From assembly GCF_007743815.1 (NCBI RefSeq), contig NZ_CP036265.1, forward strand, positions 377,501-441,500: a DNA stretch of 64,000 nucleotides. The letters run 5' to 3'. The DNA comes from Alienimonas californiensis (GTDB lineage Bacteria > Planctomycetota > Planctomycetia > Planctomycetales > Planctomycetaceae). The position numbers and the translations under genes were made by a program. The notes beneath the pieces were generated by a model. The model saw only the letters and a program-made list of their open reading frames with translations. It was not told where the DNA came from and did no database searches. The stretch's first letter is position 1. Every line of letters starts with the position of its first letter. Shown here in pieces: positions 18,960-26,781 of this stretch.

Positions 18960-20333
18960 CTAGGGGCGACGGCGGCCGGGAACGGGCGGGTTCGTGAGGC
19001 CGGCGTCGCGGAGCCGCCGCAACCGGGTCGTCACGTCCTGCCGGTGCAGTATGCGGAGTCGCTTCTCCGCGTCCGGAATCATGTATTGAATCCCGCCGCC
19101 GGCGGCGGGATGGCTCTCGTGCGTAGACCAAGCGTCGCGGGTCGCCGAAGTGCGGCTCTGAAGGGCCGGGGTCGGCTCATGGACGTGATAGGTCAGCTGC
19201 TGCCGTTCCACGATCAGGTCTGTCGGATCCGTGTCCGGATAACGGCGGCGCAACGCGTCTTTGAAGGCGCGGGCGTCGCCGGCGGTGCGGCCCGCCTTGC
19301 CGGCCGCCCGTTCCAGTTCGAATAGCCGGTCGATGTCCACCAGCACGTTTCCGTCGGCGATGCCCAGATTCTGCCGGGGCGTTCCCGGATCCGTATAGAA
19401 CTTTCCGAACTCCCGGGTCGGCCCGACCGTCCCGGTGGCGGAGTCCCAGAAAGAATCGATCACCTGCAGCGACCGACGGTCGACCCAGACCTGCCGGTAG
19501 CCGATCAACCGCGTTCCGGTCGGCAAGGCGTTCCGGCCGACCAGCGGAACGACGTCCTCAGACAGGTCGATTCCGCGAATGTAGCCGGCGAGGTCGTCGT
19601 CGACCGCGTCGCGAAAACTGTCTGAGGATTGCGATCGGCGGCGACTCAGCGGGAAGTACTCCTCCATGAACGCGATCGCGGTTCGCAGGCCCGCCTCCTG
19701 CTTCGGAGCCAAGCGGCTCAAGCCGAGTCGTTGAGCCACTCGCCGGAAACGGGGAACCTGGCCTGCCGCCGCCGACGCTCTCCCGGCCCGCGCCGAGCGG
19801 CCCGCCCCGCGGGTGACGAGGGCTATGAGCGCCCCCACCCCGACTATCACGACGACCTGGGCGAGCTTGTCCGCCGCGGCGTCGAGGTCGGCCCGCGTTT
19901 CCGCGGTTCGGACGCCGTCGACGAACCCCCACAGCAGCCGGGCGGCATGCCACGCCTCCCAGCCAAGGGCGACGAGCCCGGCGAGAAACAGGGCCACGTC
20001 CGCAATCCAACCCACCGGAGTCGCGTGCGCGCCGGCCCAGACCACGAGCACGCCCACGACGATCGCAATGTTCGTCGGGGACAGTACCTCCTCGAACTCC
20101 TCCCGCAACGCTCCCGACAACTTCGCCGGCGCCATGCGTAGCGCCGCCTCGAACCGTTCGCTCAGGTCCATATTCGCGACGGCGTCTCGCGCGCGACCGC
20201 CGCCTGCCGCGACGACGACCCGCCCCCGCAACGAACTTGAACACACGGCGGCCCCCCCGGCGGCGCCGTCCAAGCCGGAGCTGGCGACTGGGTGCCCCAT
20301 CGAGCCGCGGCCGACGAAAGTGGGCGAGGACAT
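18960..20333 (-). CDS. Putative T6SS effector with C-terminal polymorphic toxin type 46-like domain
   Basis: The product is 457 aa from 20333; a shorter start at 20171 (MDLSERFEAAL) is equally possible. Residues about 85-175 hold hydrophobic helices (SPTNIAIVVGVLVVWAGAH, IADVALFLAGLVALGW, VVVIVGVGALIALV) of the kind placed N-terminally in many polymorphic effectors. The C-terminal domain (about 250-425) has RGIDLSEDVVPL, LPTGTRLIGYRQV, GKFYTDPGTPRQNLGI, SRTSATRDAWST and GGGIQYMIPD. This succession resembles the polymorphic toxin type 46 family, with an ADP-ribosyltransferase-like feel; the assignment is from memory of the family. It is placed between clpV and vgrG on the same strand, which suggests VgrG-delivered cargo. 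No immunity gene is visible on either side. Confidence 0.7.
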   Translation of the reverse strand: MSSPTFVGRGSMGHPVASSGLDGAAGGAAVCSSSLRGRVVVAAGGGRARDAVANMDLSERFEAALRMAPAKLSGALREEFEEVLSPTNIAIVVGVLVVWAGAHATPVGWIADVALFLAGLVALGWEAWHAARLLWGFVDGVRTAETRADLDAAADKLAQVVVIVGVGALIALVTRGAGRSARAGRASAAAGQVPRFRRVAQRLGLSRLAPKQEAGLRTAIAFMEEYFPLSRRRSQSSDSFRDAVDDDLAGYIRGIDLSEDVVPLVGRNALPTGTRLIGYRQVWVDRRSLQVIDSFWDSATGTVGPTREFGKFYTDPGTPRQNLGIADGNVLVDIDRLFELERAAGKAGRTAGDARAFKDALRRRYPDTDPTDLIVERQQLTYHVHEPTPALQSRTSATRDAWSTHESHPAAGGGIQYMIPDAEKRLRILHRQDVTTRLRRLRDAGLTNPPVPGRRRP

Positions 20334-20458
20334 GCGATGGGGCGAAGGGGACGGTCAATCGGAGGCGGTCCGAACGCCCCCGTTATCCGACGCCGGGGCG
20401 GGTCGGTTGCGCGGGAAACCGCTCCCGACCCGGACCCGCCGTCCGACGCCCCGGTCGG

Positions 20459-23170
20459 TCAGGCGATCTCGTAGACGAACGCCCCGCCGTCGCCGACGTC
20501 CACCTTCACGCGCTCGATCTCCTCCTCCGCGGCCATGCGGCCGAGGATCTCCTTGGAGACGGCCGGCAGCACGCTGCCGGTCAGTATGTGGTCGACGTTG
20601 CGGGCGCCGGTCTCCACGCTGCGGCAGCGGTCGAGGATCGCCTCGACGACGGCGTCCGTCACCTCCAGCGTCGCCCCGTGGTTCAGGGCCAGACGGTCCC
20701 GGATCTTGCCGATGTTCAACCCGATGATGCTCCGCAGCACCTCGTCGGAGAGGCTGAAGTAGGGCACCACCGTCATCCGGCCCAGGAACGCCGGGGCGAA
20801 GGATTCCAGCAGGCCGGGCTGGATCGCCTCGGCCAGGGCGTCCGGCTCCGGGCGGGTGTCCGGGTCCGCGGTGAGGGCCTGGATGCGGTCGCTGGCGGCG
20901 TTACTGGTGCAGAGGATCACGGTGTTCTTGAAGTCGATCACCCGGCCCTCGCCGTCCTCCAGCGTGCCCTTGTCGAACACCTGATAGAACAGCTCGTGGA
21001 CGTCCGTGTGGGCCTTCTCCAACTCGTCCAGCAGGACGACGGAATAGGGCCGGCGACGGACGGCCTCGGTCAGCACGCCGCCCTCGCCGTAGCCGACGTA
21101 GCCCGGGGGGGAGCCCTTCAGGCCGCTGACGGTGTGGGACTCCTGATACTCGCTCATGTTGATGGTGACGACGTTCCGCTCCCCGCCGTACAGGATTTCG
21201 GCGAGGGTCAGGGCGGTCTCCGTCTTGCCGACGCCGCTGGGGCCGACCAGCAGGAACACGCCGATCGGCCGGCGGGGGTCGGTCAGTCCGGCCCGGGCGG
21301 TCTGAATCCGCTTGGCGATTTGGTTGAGGGCGTGGTCCTGACCGACGACCCGCTCCCGCATGTGGGATTCCAGCTCGGCGACCTTTTTAATTTCGTCGGT
21401 CAGCATCCGGCCGACCGGGATGCCGGTCCAGCTGGAGACCACCGCGGCGACCGCGGCGCTGTCCACGCAGGGCTGCATCAGCGGTTCCTCGCCCTGGGCG
21501 CTTTTCAGCTCCTCGTTTAGGGTTTCCAGATCGTCGACCAGCTTCTCGCGGTCGGCCTTCGACAGCGGTTCGGACGCCTCGGCGCCCTCCTCCGCCCCGT
21601 CGCCGGCGGCGGCGGTTTGAGGGCGGAGGGCGTCCGCCCCGAGGGTCCGGCGGATCTCGCGGATCTGATCGACGAGGCCCTGCTCCAGTTCCCACTTCGC
21701 CTCCAAGCGGGCGCGGTTCGCTTCGCCCTCGGCCTTGTCGGCTTCGAGTTCGACGAGGCGATCGGCGTGGTCGCCGCCGCTGGCGGCCTCCCGGGTCAGC
21801 AGGCGGATCTTGGTGTCCAACATCTGCACCCGGCGGCGGGCGTCCTCCACGGCGGCGGGCGTCGCCCCGTTGCCCAACGCCACCTTGGCGGCGGCGGTGT
21901 CCAGCAGGCTGACCGATTTATCCGGGAGCTGCCGGCCGGGAATATAGCGGTGGGACAGCCGCACGCTATCCTCGACGGCTTCCTGCAGAATCTCCAGCCC
22001 GTGGTGGGCCTGCAGGGTGGCGGCGAGGCCCTCCATCATCTGAATCGCCCGCTCCTCGTCCGGCTCCTCGACCTTGACCACCTGGAACCGCCGGGCCATG
22101 GCGGCGTCCTTTTCGAAGTACTTTTTGTACTCCGCCCAGGTGGTCGCGGCGACGGTCCGCAATTCGCCGCGGGCCAGGGCCGGCTTGAGGAGGTTCGCGG
22201 CGTCGCCCTGCCCGGCCTGCCCGCCGGCGCCGATCAGGGTGTGGGCCTCGTCCACGAACAGGATCACCGGGATCGGGCTGCTCTTCACCTCGTCGATGAC
22301 GCCGCGGAGGCGGTTTTCGAACTCGCCCTTCATCCCGGCGCCGGCCTGCAACAGGCCGAGGTCGAGGGTGCGGAGAACCACGTTCTTGAGCGGCTCCGGC
22401 ACGTCGCCGACGGCGATCCGCAGGGCGAAGCCCTCCACGACCGCGGTTTTGCCGACGCCCGCCTCGCCGGTGAGGATCGGGTTGTTCTGCCGACGCCGCA
22501 TCAACACGTCGATAATCTGCCGGATCTCCGCGTCGCGGCCGAGGACCGGGTCGATCTCGCCGGCCCGGGCGCGGGCGGTGAGGTCCACGGTGTATTTATC
22601 GAGGGATTCGGTGCCCGCGGAGCCCTTCCGGCCGCCGGCCTTCGATCCGGACCCGCCGCCCTCGCCGAAGCTCGCCACCGCGGCGGGAGCGACGTCCTCG
22701 GCGGAGCCGTCGCAGATCTCTTCCAACTGGCTCTTCAGGCCCTCCGCGGAGACCGACGACAGCTGCGGGGCGGCGTCGAGGAGCAGCCGGGACAGTTCCC
22801 GGTCGGTCAGGGCGGCCAGCAGGATGTGGCCGCTGCGCACCGCCGGGGCGCCGTACTGCACGCTGGCCAGCACCCACGCCTCCCGGGCGAGATCGACGAC
22901 CCGCGGGGAGAGGGTCGGCGCCCGGCCGTTGCCGGTCTTCAGTCGGTCCAGGCTGTTGGAGAGGCTGACCTCCACCCGGGAGGGCTCCACGCCGTAGTGC
23001 CGCAGGATGCGGGGCAGGTCGCCGTCGGACAGGTCGAGCAGGCGGAACAGCCAGTGCTCCGGCTCGACGTGGTAGTTCGTCCGCGAGAGGCACAGCCCCG
23101 CGGCGGACTCCAACGCGCCGCGACAGGGGGCGTTGAGCTTCGCGATGAGCGACTTGAGATCGACGTCCAC
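20459..23170 (-). CDS. clpV: TssH/ClpV AAA+ ATPase of the T6SS
   Basis: The start chosen is the GTG at 23170, which gives VDVDLKSLIAKLNAPCRGALE, the usual ClpV N-terminus; the 86 codons upstream that stay open look non-coding. The product is 903 aa. It has a Clp N-domain (about 1-160), a first AAA+ domain with Walker A GEAGVGKT at 235-242 and Walker B VILFVDEAH, a middle coiled region, and a second AAA+ domain with GPSGVGKT at 643-650, MSEYQESH and VVLLDELEKAH. ClpV disassembles contracted TssB-TssC sheath so the machine can be reused; it acts in the cytoplasm. It is the first gene of the minus-strand half and is divergent from the sigma-factor operon. Confidence 0.95.
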   Translation of the reverse strand: MDVDLKSLIAKLNAPCRGALESAAGLCLSRTNYHVEPEHWLFRLLDLSDGDLPRILRHYGVEPSRVEVSLSNSLDRLKTGNGRAPTLSPRVVDLAREAWVLASVQYGAPAVRSGHILLAALTDRELSRLLLDAAPQLSSVSAEGLKSQLEEICDGSAEDVAPAAVASFGEGGGSGSKAGGRKGSAGTESLDKYTVDLTARARAGEIDPVLGRDAEIRQIIDVLMRRRQNNPILTGEAGVGKTAVVEGFALRIAVGDVPEPLKNVVLRTLDLGLLQAGAGMKGEFENRLRGVIDEVKSSPIPVILFVDEAHTLIGAGGQAGQGDAANLLKPALARGELRTVAATTWAEYKKYFEKDAAMARRFQVVKVEEPDEERAIQMMEGLAATLQAHHGLEILQEAVEDSVRLSHRYIPGRQLPDKSVSLLDTAAAKVALGNGATPAAVEDARRRVQMLDTKIRLLTREAASGGDHADRLVELEADKAEGEANRARLEAKWELEQGLVDQIREIRRTLGADALRPQTAAAGDGAEEGAEASEPLSKADREKLVDDLETLNEELKSAQGEEPLMQPCVDSAAVAAVVSSWTGIPVGRMLTDEIKKVAELESHMRERVVGQDHALNQIAKRIQTARAGLTDPRRPIGVFLLVGPSGVGKTETALTLAEILYGGERNVVTINMSEYQESHTVSGLKGSPPGYVGYGEGGVLTEAVRRRPYSVVLLDELEKAHTDVHELFYQVFDKGTLEDGEGRVIDFKNTVILCTSNAASDRIQALTADPDTRPEPDALAEAIQPGLLESFAPAFLGRMTVVPYFSLSDEVLRSIIGLNIGKIRDRLALNHGATLEVTDAVVEAILDRCRSVETGARNVDHILTGSVLPAVSKEILGRMAAEEEIERVKVDVGDGGAFVYEIA

Positions 23171-23507
23171 GGGCGGGCGATATTGGGGCGGAGGTGAGGG
23201 GGACGAGAGCCGCACGCCGAGGCGCGAGCCCGAGCCGAGACGAACGAAGTCAGCCGAAAGTTCATAAACCCAGCGACGGCGGAAGCGCGGTCGCCAGTTG
23301 ACGACGGCCGGACGCGTTGAACGCCGCTTTGCCAGAGCCGCGGACCGCGGGCCCGGGAAGATCTCCCAGGCCACGACCGGGATCAGACGGTCGACAAACT
23401 GACAAGTCAGCCACCGCGCCGCCAGCAACCGGACACGTTAGGCTCGTCCCGCTCCACGGCTGAGGCCCCGCCGTCTCGCCCCGGTCTCCCCACAATTCTC
23501 TCTCCCC
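23171..23507. promoter_or_regulatory. Divergent control region between clpV and the sigma-factor operon
   Basis: The 337-bp gap lies between GTG starts at 23170 (minus) and 23508 (plus). Near 23400-23409 is a near-palindrome TGACAAGTCA, next to a GTCGAC site at 23390-23395, a candidate operator. A TTGACG hexamer lies at 23298-23303 on the plus strand but lacks a clear -10 partner. The region must contain the promoters for both halves of the secretion locus. No gene is visible. Confidence 0.35.
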
Positions 23508-23951
23508 GTGTCGCCCTCGACGGTCCCCGCCAATCCGCCCCCGGACGAACGTCCCCTGGAGTTTCTGCCGCAGCAGGCTCCGCCGCGGGGGGACTCGCCG
23601 GCCGCCGACCCGTCCGCCTCGCGTCCGGCTCCGCCGGCCTCGGAGGCGTCTTTAAAGGCGAGTTCGGAGGCGAATGCGGACGACGGCCTGGCGGACGCGG
23701 TGCGGGAGGCGCTTCAGCAGGCGGCGTCCCGCTCCGGCCGCACGTCGCGGGCCGACGCCGCCCGGGCTGTCGCGGATACGGTGATCGGCGGCCCGCCGGC
23801 CGAAGCGGCTCCCGCCCCGATCCTGCCCCCGGGCCTGCAACGCCGGGCGCGGGACTGGATCGCGGAGCGCCTGCTCCACGATCCCGCCGCTCGGGAGCGC
23901 CTGGACGCCCTCCGCGGCCGCGGCCAATCCACGGGGGGGCGCCCAACATGA
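23508..23951 (+). CDS. Small hypothetical protein coupled to the sigma factor
   Basis: The product is 147 aa from a GTG start. The first 60 residues are Pro/Ser/Ala-rich and probably disordered. Residues about 60-145 are helical (GLADAVREALQQAA, DAARAVADTVI, LQRRARDWIAERLLHDPAARERLDAL). Its stop overlaps the sigma-factor start as ATGA, which indicates translational coupling. I recognise no family. Position suggests a partner or modulator of the sigma factor, for example an anti-sigma-like or chaperone role; this is inference only. Confidence 0.6.
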   Translation: MSPSTVPANPPPDERPLEFLPQQAPPRGDSPAADPSASRPAPPASEASLKASSEANADDGLADAVREALQQAASRSGRTSRADAARAVADTVIGGPPAEAAPAPILPPGLQRRARDWIAERLLHDPAARERLDALRGRGQSTGGRPT

Positions 23952-24757
23952 CCGCCGCGACCCTCGTCCGGCCGGCGTCTCCGCCCGCCGGCCCGTTATC
24001 GTCCCCCGGCTCCCTGTCGTCGCCCGGGCCGCTGTCGTCGCCCGGGCCGCTGTCGCCCCTGCAACAGGCGCAGATCGAGAGCCACCAGGGCCTCGTGCGT
24101 TCGATCGCATTAAAAGTGGCCGTAAAACTGCCGGTCGCCGTCGAACTCGACGACCTGATCGGCTACGGCCAGATCGGGTTGATGCAGGCGGCCCGCGGAT
24201 TCAATCCGGCCGCCGGCGTCCAGTTCGCCACCTACGCCTACTACCGGATTCGCGGCTCGATTTACGACGGGATCGGCAAGATGGCTTGGTTCAGCGGGGC
24301 GCGGACGGCGGACCTCCGCGCCGACCGGGCCGCCAACGAACTGCTGCGGCAACGGGCGGAGCGGCGTCCCGACGCCGAGGACGCCGACGCCGGGGAGCCC
24401 GCCGGCGCCCCCGCTCCGGAAAGCGACGCCGCCTGGCTGGGAACGACCGGCCGCAGCCTGACGGCGGTCTTCCTGCTGTCGCAGTCCGCGGCGCGGGGCG
24501 GGCGGCGGTCCGACCCGGTCGATCCCGGCGTCGGTCCCGCGGACGCCGCGGACGCCGCGGAGTTCTTCGCCCGCCTGCGGACGCTCGTGGACGAGCTGCC
24601 CCGGGACGCGGCCTCGCTGATCCACGACGTCTACTTCGAGGGACGGTCCCTGAAGGACGCCGGCGCCCGCATCGGCATCAGCCGCGGCTGGGCCAGCCGG
24701 CTGCACGCCCAAGCCCTCGCCCGTCTCGGCCGGGAGATCCGCCGGACCTTGGCCTAG
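23948..24757 (+). CDS. Sigma-70-family RNA polymerase sigma factor in the T6SS locus
   Basis: The product is 269 aa. After a Ser/Pro-rich N-terminus with an LSSPGP repeat (about 18-36), sigma region 2 covers about 40-120: HQGLVRSIALKVAVKLP, ELDDLIGYGQIGLMQAARGFNP, FATYAYYRIRGSIYDGI. Region 4 covers about 205-265: LPRDAASLIHDVYFEGRSLKDAG and IGISRGWASRLHAQALARLG, a helix-turn-helix. Regions 2 and 4 are separated by a variable insert. This layout is like FliA/SigB-type alternative sigma factors rather than ECF. It starts within the stop codon of the gene before and lies 78 bp upstream of tssA, so it may direct transcription of the secretion genes. Its promoter specificity cannot be read from sequence. 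Confidence 0.9.
   Translation: MTAATLVRPASPPAGPLSSPGSLSSPGPLSSPGPLSPLQQAQIESHQGLVRSIALKVAVKLPVAVELDDLIGYGQIGLMQAARGFNPAAGVQFATYAYYRIRGSIYDGIGKMAWFSGARTADLRADRAANELLRQRAERRPDAEDADAGEPAGAPAPESDAAWLGTTGRSLTAVFLLSQSAARGGRRSDPVDPGVGPADAADAAEFFARLRTLVDELPRDAASLIHDVYFEGRSLKDAGARIGISRGWASRLHAQALARLGREIRRTLA
24014..24049 (+). repeat. Two-copy 18-bp in-frame repeat in the sigma-factor gene
   Basis: Two identical copies of CTGTCGTCGCCCGGGCCG (24014-24031, 24032-24049) are followed by a partial third copy. They encode LSSPGP repeats in the disordered N-terminus, so copy-number slippage would stay in frame. Confidence 0.85.
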
Positions 24758-24835
24758 CAAATCCCCCCGCCGCCTCGCACCGAGTTGCCCCCTGGCCCCC
24801 GTGGAGTAGGTTCCCGCGTCCCCCCGTTGAGAATT

Positions 24836-25888
24836 ATGATGTCCGCCGGTCTGCCCTTCCGCGTTGACGATCTCGTCGCCCCCTGCCCGGGAGACGACCC
24901 GTGCGGGGAGGAACTGGGCTACGGCTCCGAGAAGTTCGAAATCCGCGACCTCGCCAAGGAACTGCGGAGCGAAGAGCCGGGGGCCCTCGGGTGGAAGGAG
25001 GTCCGCGATCGGGCGACGACGGCGCTCGCGGAAACCTCCAAGGATCTCGACCTGCTGACCTCCTTCTCCGAGGCGGCCCTGGAGCTGCACGGGGTCGCGG
25101 GGCTGGGGGCGGCCCTGGAGGTCGCCGGCAAACTGTGCGAACAGTACTGGGACGACCTGTACCCGCGGGTGGGCGAGGAGGACGCCGCCGACGATCTGGA
25201 GGCGCGGTCCACCCGGTTGGCCTCGCTGATGGACGCGTCCGGCCCGGACCTCCCCCGCCGCCTGCGGGCCCGGGAACTCGACACGCCGCCGGACACCCCC
25301 AACGCCGACCTGCGCAAAGCCTTTTACCAGACCGCCGCCGCGGAGATTGACGCCTGCCTCGCCGCGCTGAACGCGCTGGAGCAGGCGGTGGATCAGGGGT
25401 TCGAGGCCTCCTTCGAGAAGTACGACAGCGTCCTGCCGAAATCGATGCGGGCGGAGGACTTCAAGCCGTCCGGCGAGTCGCTGCGCGACGCCCTGCGGGA
25501 TCGGCGGGACGCGGTGCGGGACGCCTTCGAACTGGCCTTCCCCGGCGCGGACCTCGACGCCGCGGTCGCGTCGTCGGACGGCGAGGACGCCGGAGCGGAC
25601 GACGCCCCGGCCGCCGCGGCGGCCGCGCCCGGCGGCGGGCCGGCGGGCGCCCCGGCCGGACCGCCCCGCACCCGGGCGGAGGCCGTGAACCGCCTGCGGC
25701 AGGCGGTGGACTACTTCCGCACCGCCGAGCCGCACAGCCCGGTCTCCCTGTTGGTGGAGCGGGCGATCCGCTGGGCGGAGTTGCCGCTGACGGACGTTCT
25801 CGCTGAACTGGTCAAAGATTCCGATGTGTTGAGTAAGATCCGCGAGACGCTCGGCGTGCCCGAACCGAAATCGGAGGACGACTATTGA
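24836..25888 (+). CDS. tssA: TssA, T6SS baseplate/cap protein
   Basis: Two ATGs lie in a row (24836, 24839); the first gives 351 aa. The N-terminus (GLPFRVDDLVAPCPGDDPCGEEL) and the block YWDDLYPRVGEEDAADDLEAR are the ImpA-N signature of TssA. The C-terminal part has the second conserved stretch: RTRAEAVNRLRQAVDYFR, EPHSPVSLLVERAIRWAELPLTDVLAELV. TssA joins the baseplate and primes or caps tail-tube polymerisation in the cytoplasm. It is preceded by the sigma factor (78 bp). A 262-bp gap to tssB separates it from the sheath genes and may hold a second promoter. Confidence 0.93.
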   Translation: MMSAGLPFRVDDLVAPCPGDDPCGEELGYGSEKFEIRDLAKELRSEEPGALGWKEVRDRATTALAETSKDLDLLTSFSEAALELHGVAGLGAALEVAGKLCEQYWDDLYPRVGEEDAADDLEARSTRLASLMDASGPDLPRRLRARELDTPPDTPNADLRKAFYQTAAAEIDACLAALNALEQAVDQGFEASFEKYDSVLPKSMRAEDFKPSGESLRDALRDRRDAVRDAFELAFPGADLDAAVASSDGEDAGADDAPAAAAAAPGGGPAGAPAGPPRTRAEAVNRLRQAVDYFRTAEPHSPVSLLVERAIRWAELPLTDVLAELVKDSDVLSKIRETLGVPEPKSEDDY

Positions 25889-25944
25889 GCAAGCAGGCGA
25901 CGGCAGACGAGTGCAGACGTGCGAAGGACGTTGCGGCGATTGGG

Positions 25945-26007
25945 TTGCAGTGACTTGGTTCCAGTGACTTGAGGCCCCGGACGGCCGATCTTTGCTCCCC
26001 TTAGATT
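25945..26007 (+). promoter_or_regulatory. Tandem 14-bp repeat and possible promoter upstream of tssB
   Basis: Two adjacent 14-mers, TTGCAGTGACTTGG (25945-25958) and TTCCAGTGACTTGA (25959-25972), share 12 of 14 bases. TAGATT at 26002-26007 is a possible -10 hexamer, placing the repeats around and upstream of the -35 position, as expected for an activator or alternative-sigma site. No good -35 hexamer is present. Confidence 0.35.
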
Positions 26008-26150
26008 TTCGGGGCAACGATCGCCGGCTCCGGTCGGATAACCGGACGGGCGCCGCCGCAGCGCCGGTTCCGTCCGCAGACGACGCGACGCGACCGAGGG
26101 CCCGGAACGGCCCGCGAAGACTCCCCCCTCCTCTCCCCCCAGGTGAATCG

Positions 26151-26687
26151 ATGGCCGGCAAAGCCAGCTTGCAGAAGAAGCTCGACCGCGTGCGTCCCCC
26201 GCGCGTGCAGATCAAATACGAGGTCGAAACCGGCGGGGCGATGGAAGAGAAGGAACTGCCCTTCGTGATGGGCGTGATGGGCGACTTCACCGGCCAGCCG
26301 GACCCGGACAACCCGCTGGCCCCCCTGAAGCAGCGGAAGTTCACGCAGATCGACCGGGACAACTTCGACGACGTGCTCAAGGGGATGGCCCCGCGGGCCG
26401 CGATGAAGGTGGACGACAAGCTCAGCGGCGACCCGGACAGCCAGTTGAACGTCGAGCTGAAGTTCCGCTCCATGGCCGACTTCTCCCCGGAGAACGTCGC
26501 CCGGCAGGTCGAACCGATGGCCAAGCTGCTGGAGACCCGCGAGAAGTTGAAGAGCCTGCTGGGCAAGCTGGAGGGGAACGACAAGCTCGACGGCCTGCTC
26601 CAACAGGTGTTGGACAACTCGGAATCCCGCGCCGCGCTGGCGAAGGATCTCGGCGTGAACGCCGACGGCAAATCCGACGACGCCTGA
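26151..26687 (+). CDS. tssB: TssB, small sheath subunit
   Basis: The ATG at 26151 (MAGKASLQKKLDRVRPPRVQ) is preceded by an AGGTGA ribosome-binding site at 26141-26146; the frame is open upstream but the Arg/Pro-rich extension is not conserved. The product is 178 aa. Family motifs are PPRVQIKYEVETGGAMEEKEL, PFVMGVMGDFTG, KFTQIDRDNFDDVLKGMAPR and LNVELKFRSMADFSPENVARQ. TssB pairs with TssC to form the contractile sheath in the cytoplasm. It is followed by tssC after 94 bp. Confidence 0.96.
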   Translation: MAGKASLQKKLDRVRPPRVQIKYEVETGGAMEEKELPFVMGVMGDFTGQPDPDNPLAPLKQRKFTQIDRDNFDDVLKGMAPRAAMKVDDKLSGDPDSQLNVELKFRSMADFSPENVARQVEPMAKLLETREKLKSLLGKLEGNDKLDGLLQQVLDNSESRAALAKDLGVNADGKSDDA

Positions 26688-26781
26688 GCCCGCCTGAGGC
26701 CCGGCGGCCCCGTGCCGCCGCCCCCCGTTCGTTCCCGGCGCCCCGCCGTTCCCCCGCTCGTTCCCAGCAAGTCCGCCCCCC

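Noticed and set aside
19629-20141. Antisense frame inside the toxin gene considered as an immunity gene
   Set aside because: Low-complexity His/Arg/Gln-rich translation with no immunity-family features; it overlaps the hydrophobic part of the toxin on the other strand.
23171-23428. N-terminal extension of ClpV
   Set aside because: ClpV homology begins at the GTG at 23170; the extra 86 residues do not resemble the family.
24110-26770. Minus-strand open frame of about 890 codons across tssA and tssB
   Set aside because: The opposite strand encodes well-conserved TssA and TssB; the antisense product has no recognisable motif.
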